64,000 nucleotides of DNA from Bacteroidales bacterium (GTDB taxonomy: Bacteria; Bacteroidota; Bacteroidia; Bacteroidales; Bacteroidaceae). Of this stretch, positions 63,323 through 64,000 are shown one piece after another (within the stretch, counting starts at the first letter, position 1; each line of letters starts with the position of its first letter). The notes under the pieces were generated by a model. The model saw only the letters and a list, made by a program, of their open reading frames with translations, made no database searches and had not been told where the DNA came from. A program made the position numbers and the translations under genes. The DNA lies in the NCBI GenBank assembly GCA_029227175.1, contig JAQXZK010000034.1, positions 1-64,000 on the forward strand. Direction: 5' to 3'.

Positions 63323-63532
63323 GCTTTTTCTGCAGCCTGTTGGACCACTTCACCAGCATCACACCTTCTTCAACAACAATCCACGGGCATTCATTCAGAT
63401 AGATTCTACCAACTGCATCATGACAAAACCATTTCGGAAATCGGAAAATACCAACTACACGATGACAACGGCATTTTAGAAATCGGAAAGTGAGAGCCAC
63501 GCAAAAACGACAAATAATTGCGAAAGAAATAA
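63323..63532. repeat. 42-bp periodic repeat (two clear units, weaker flanks)
   Basis: TACCAACTGCATCATGACAAAACCATTTCGGAAATCGGAAAA (63407) and TACCAACTACACGATGACAACGGCATTTTAGAAATCGGAAAG (63449). Confidence 0.75.
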
Positions 63533-63533
63533 T

Positions 63534-63564
63534 TTGCAAAAGAAAAAGATTCCATTTACTTTTG
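63534..63564 (+). promoter_or_regulatory. Bacteroidetes-type promoter for the TPR gene
   Basis: TTG-N20-TACTTTTG. Confidence 0.65.
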
Positions 63565-63586
63565 CGCTAACAATATAAACCTAATC

Positions 63587-64000
63587 ATGAGAAAACTTCT
63601 CTTTACTATTATATGTACATGCGCAATGTTTGAATCGGCCGTAGCACAGATGCCGGCCCAGGCACAAACCATGTATCAAAAAGGCGACTACGACAATGCT
63701 CTTACCGCCTACCAGAAACTACTCAAGGCACAACCCTCCAACGGCGTCTACGCGCTACGCTATGGAGTATGCCTGATACGTACCGGCAATCCGCAAGATG
63801 CCATCAATCACCTACAACTTGCCATCAAGAAAAAAGTAACGGGCGGACAATCCTTTCTGGCCGAAGCCTATAACGCACTATACCTGTTTGAAGACGCTGT
63901 CGACATGCAGGAGACCTACATCACAGAACTGGAAAAGCGCAAAAAATCGACAGAAGAGGCCGAAGAGAAATTGGACCTCTACCGCAAAAACCTGCGTATG
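63587..64000 (+). CDS. TPR-repeat protein with signal peptide (3' truncated by window)
   Basis: MRKLLFTIICTCAMFESAVAQMPAQAQTMYQKGDYDNALTAYQKLLKAQPSNGVYALRYGVCLIRTGNPQDAINHLQLAI...; open to the window end, so absent from the ORF track. Confidence 0.8.
   Translation, partial: MRKLLFTIICTCAMFESAVAQMPAQAQTMYQKGDYDNALTAYQKLLKAQPSNGVYALRYGVCLIRTGNPQDAINHLQLAIKKKVTGGQSFLAEAYNALYLFEDAVDMQETYITELEKRKKSTEEAEEKLDLYRKNLRM

Overview
This 64 kb chromosomal window comes from a member of the Bacteroidales (inferred from TTG-N19-21-TAnnTTTG promoters and family content). It is mostly dense, ordinary housekeeping and metabolic sequence. Main content: a GH2 beta-galactosidase; YitT; Maf; a detached CbiL/CobI; a receiver-like/PEP-synthase-like fusion; a GNAT/Zn-ribbon/PNPOx fusion; EngB; a Na+/solute symporter; RecR; a GT2; tRNA-Asp and two tRNA-Arg(ACG); a patatin-like outer-membrane phospholipase; MnmA; PyrD/PyrK; HolA; AMP nucleosidase; Nif3; a Gfo/Idh/MocA + DUF1080 pair; PrmA; a TPP riboswitch with thiS-E-G-C-F-H and a deaminase; a GH2 + Ser-type sulfatase pair; and a corrin-ring cluster of fused enzymes (CobJ-CobH, CbiE-CbiT, CobK-CbiD, CbiG-CobM) next to MetH/SmpB. 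I saw no prophage, transposase, CRISPR array or defence island. The most unusual material is intergenic. There are at least three arrays with a ~42-bp period (about four helical turns), two of them organised as 84/85-bp dimers, and two sharing a recognisable core (about CTCTGYCRGGYKRCAAA). There are also 22-bp and 11-bp direct repeats, and a dispersed motif (about AAATCTAAATGAACSGATTKGGGTTTAA) found repeatedly in gene 3' flanks. All calls come from reading the sequence and the supplied ORFs; no database search was run.
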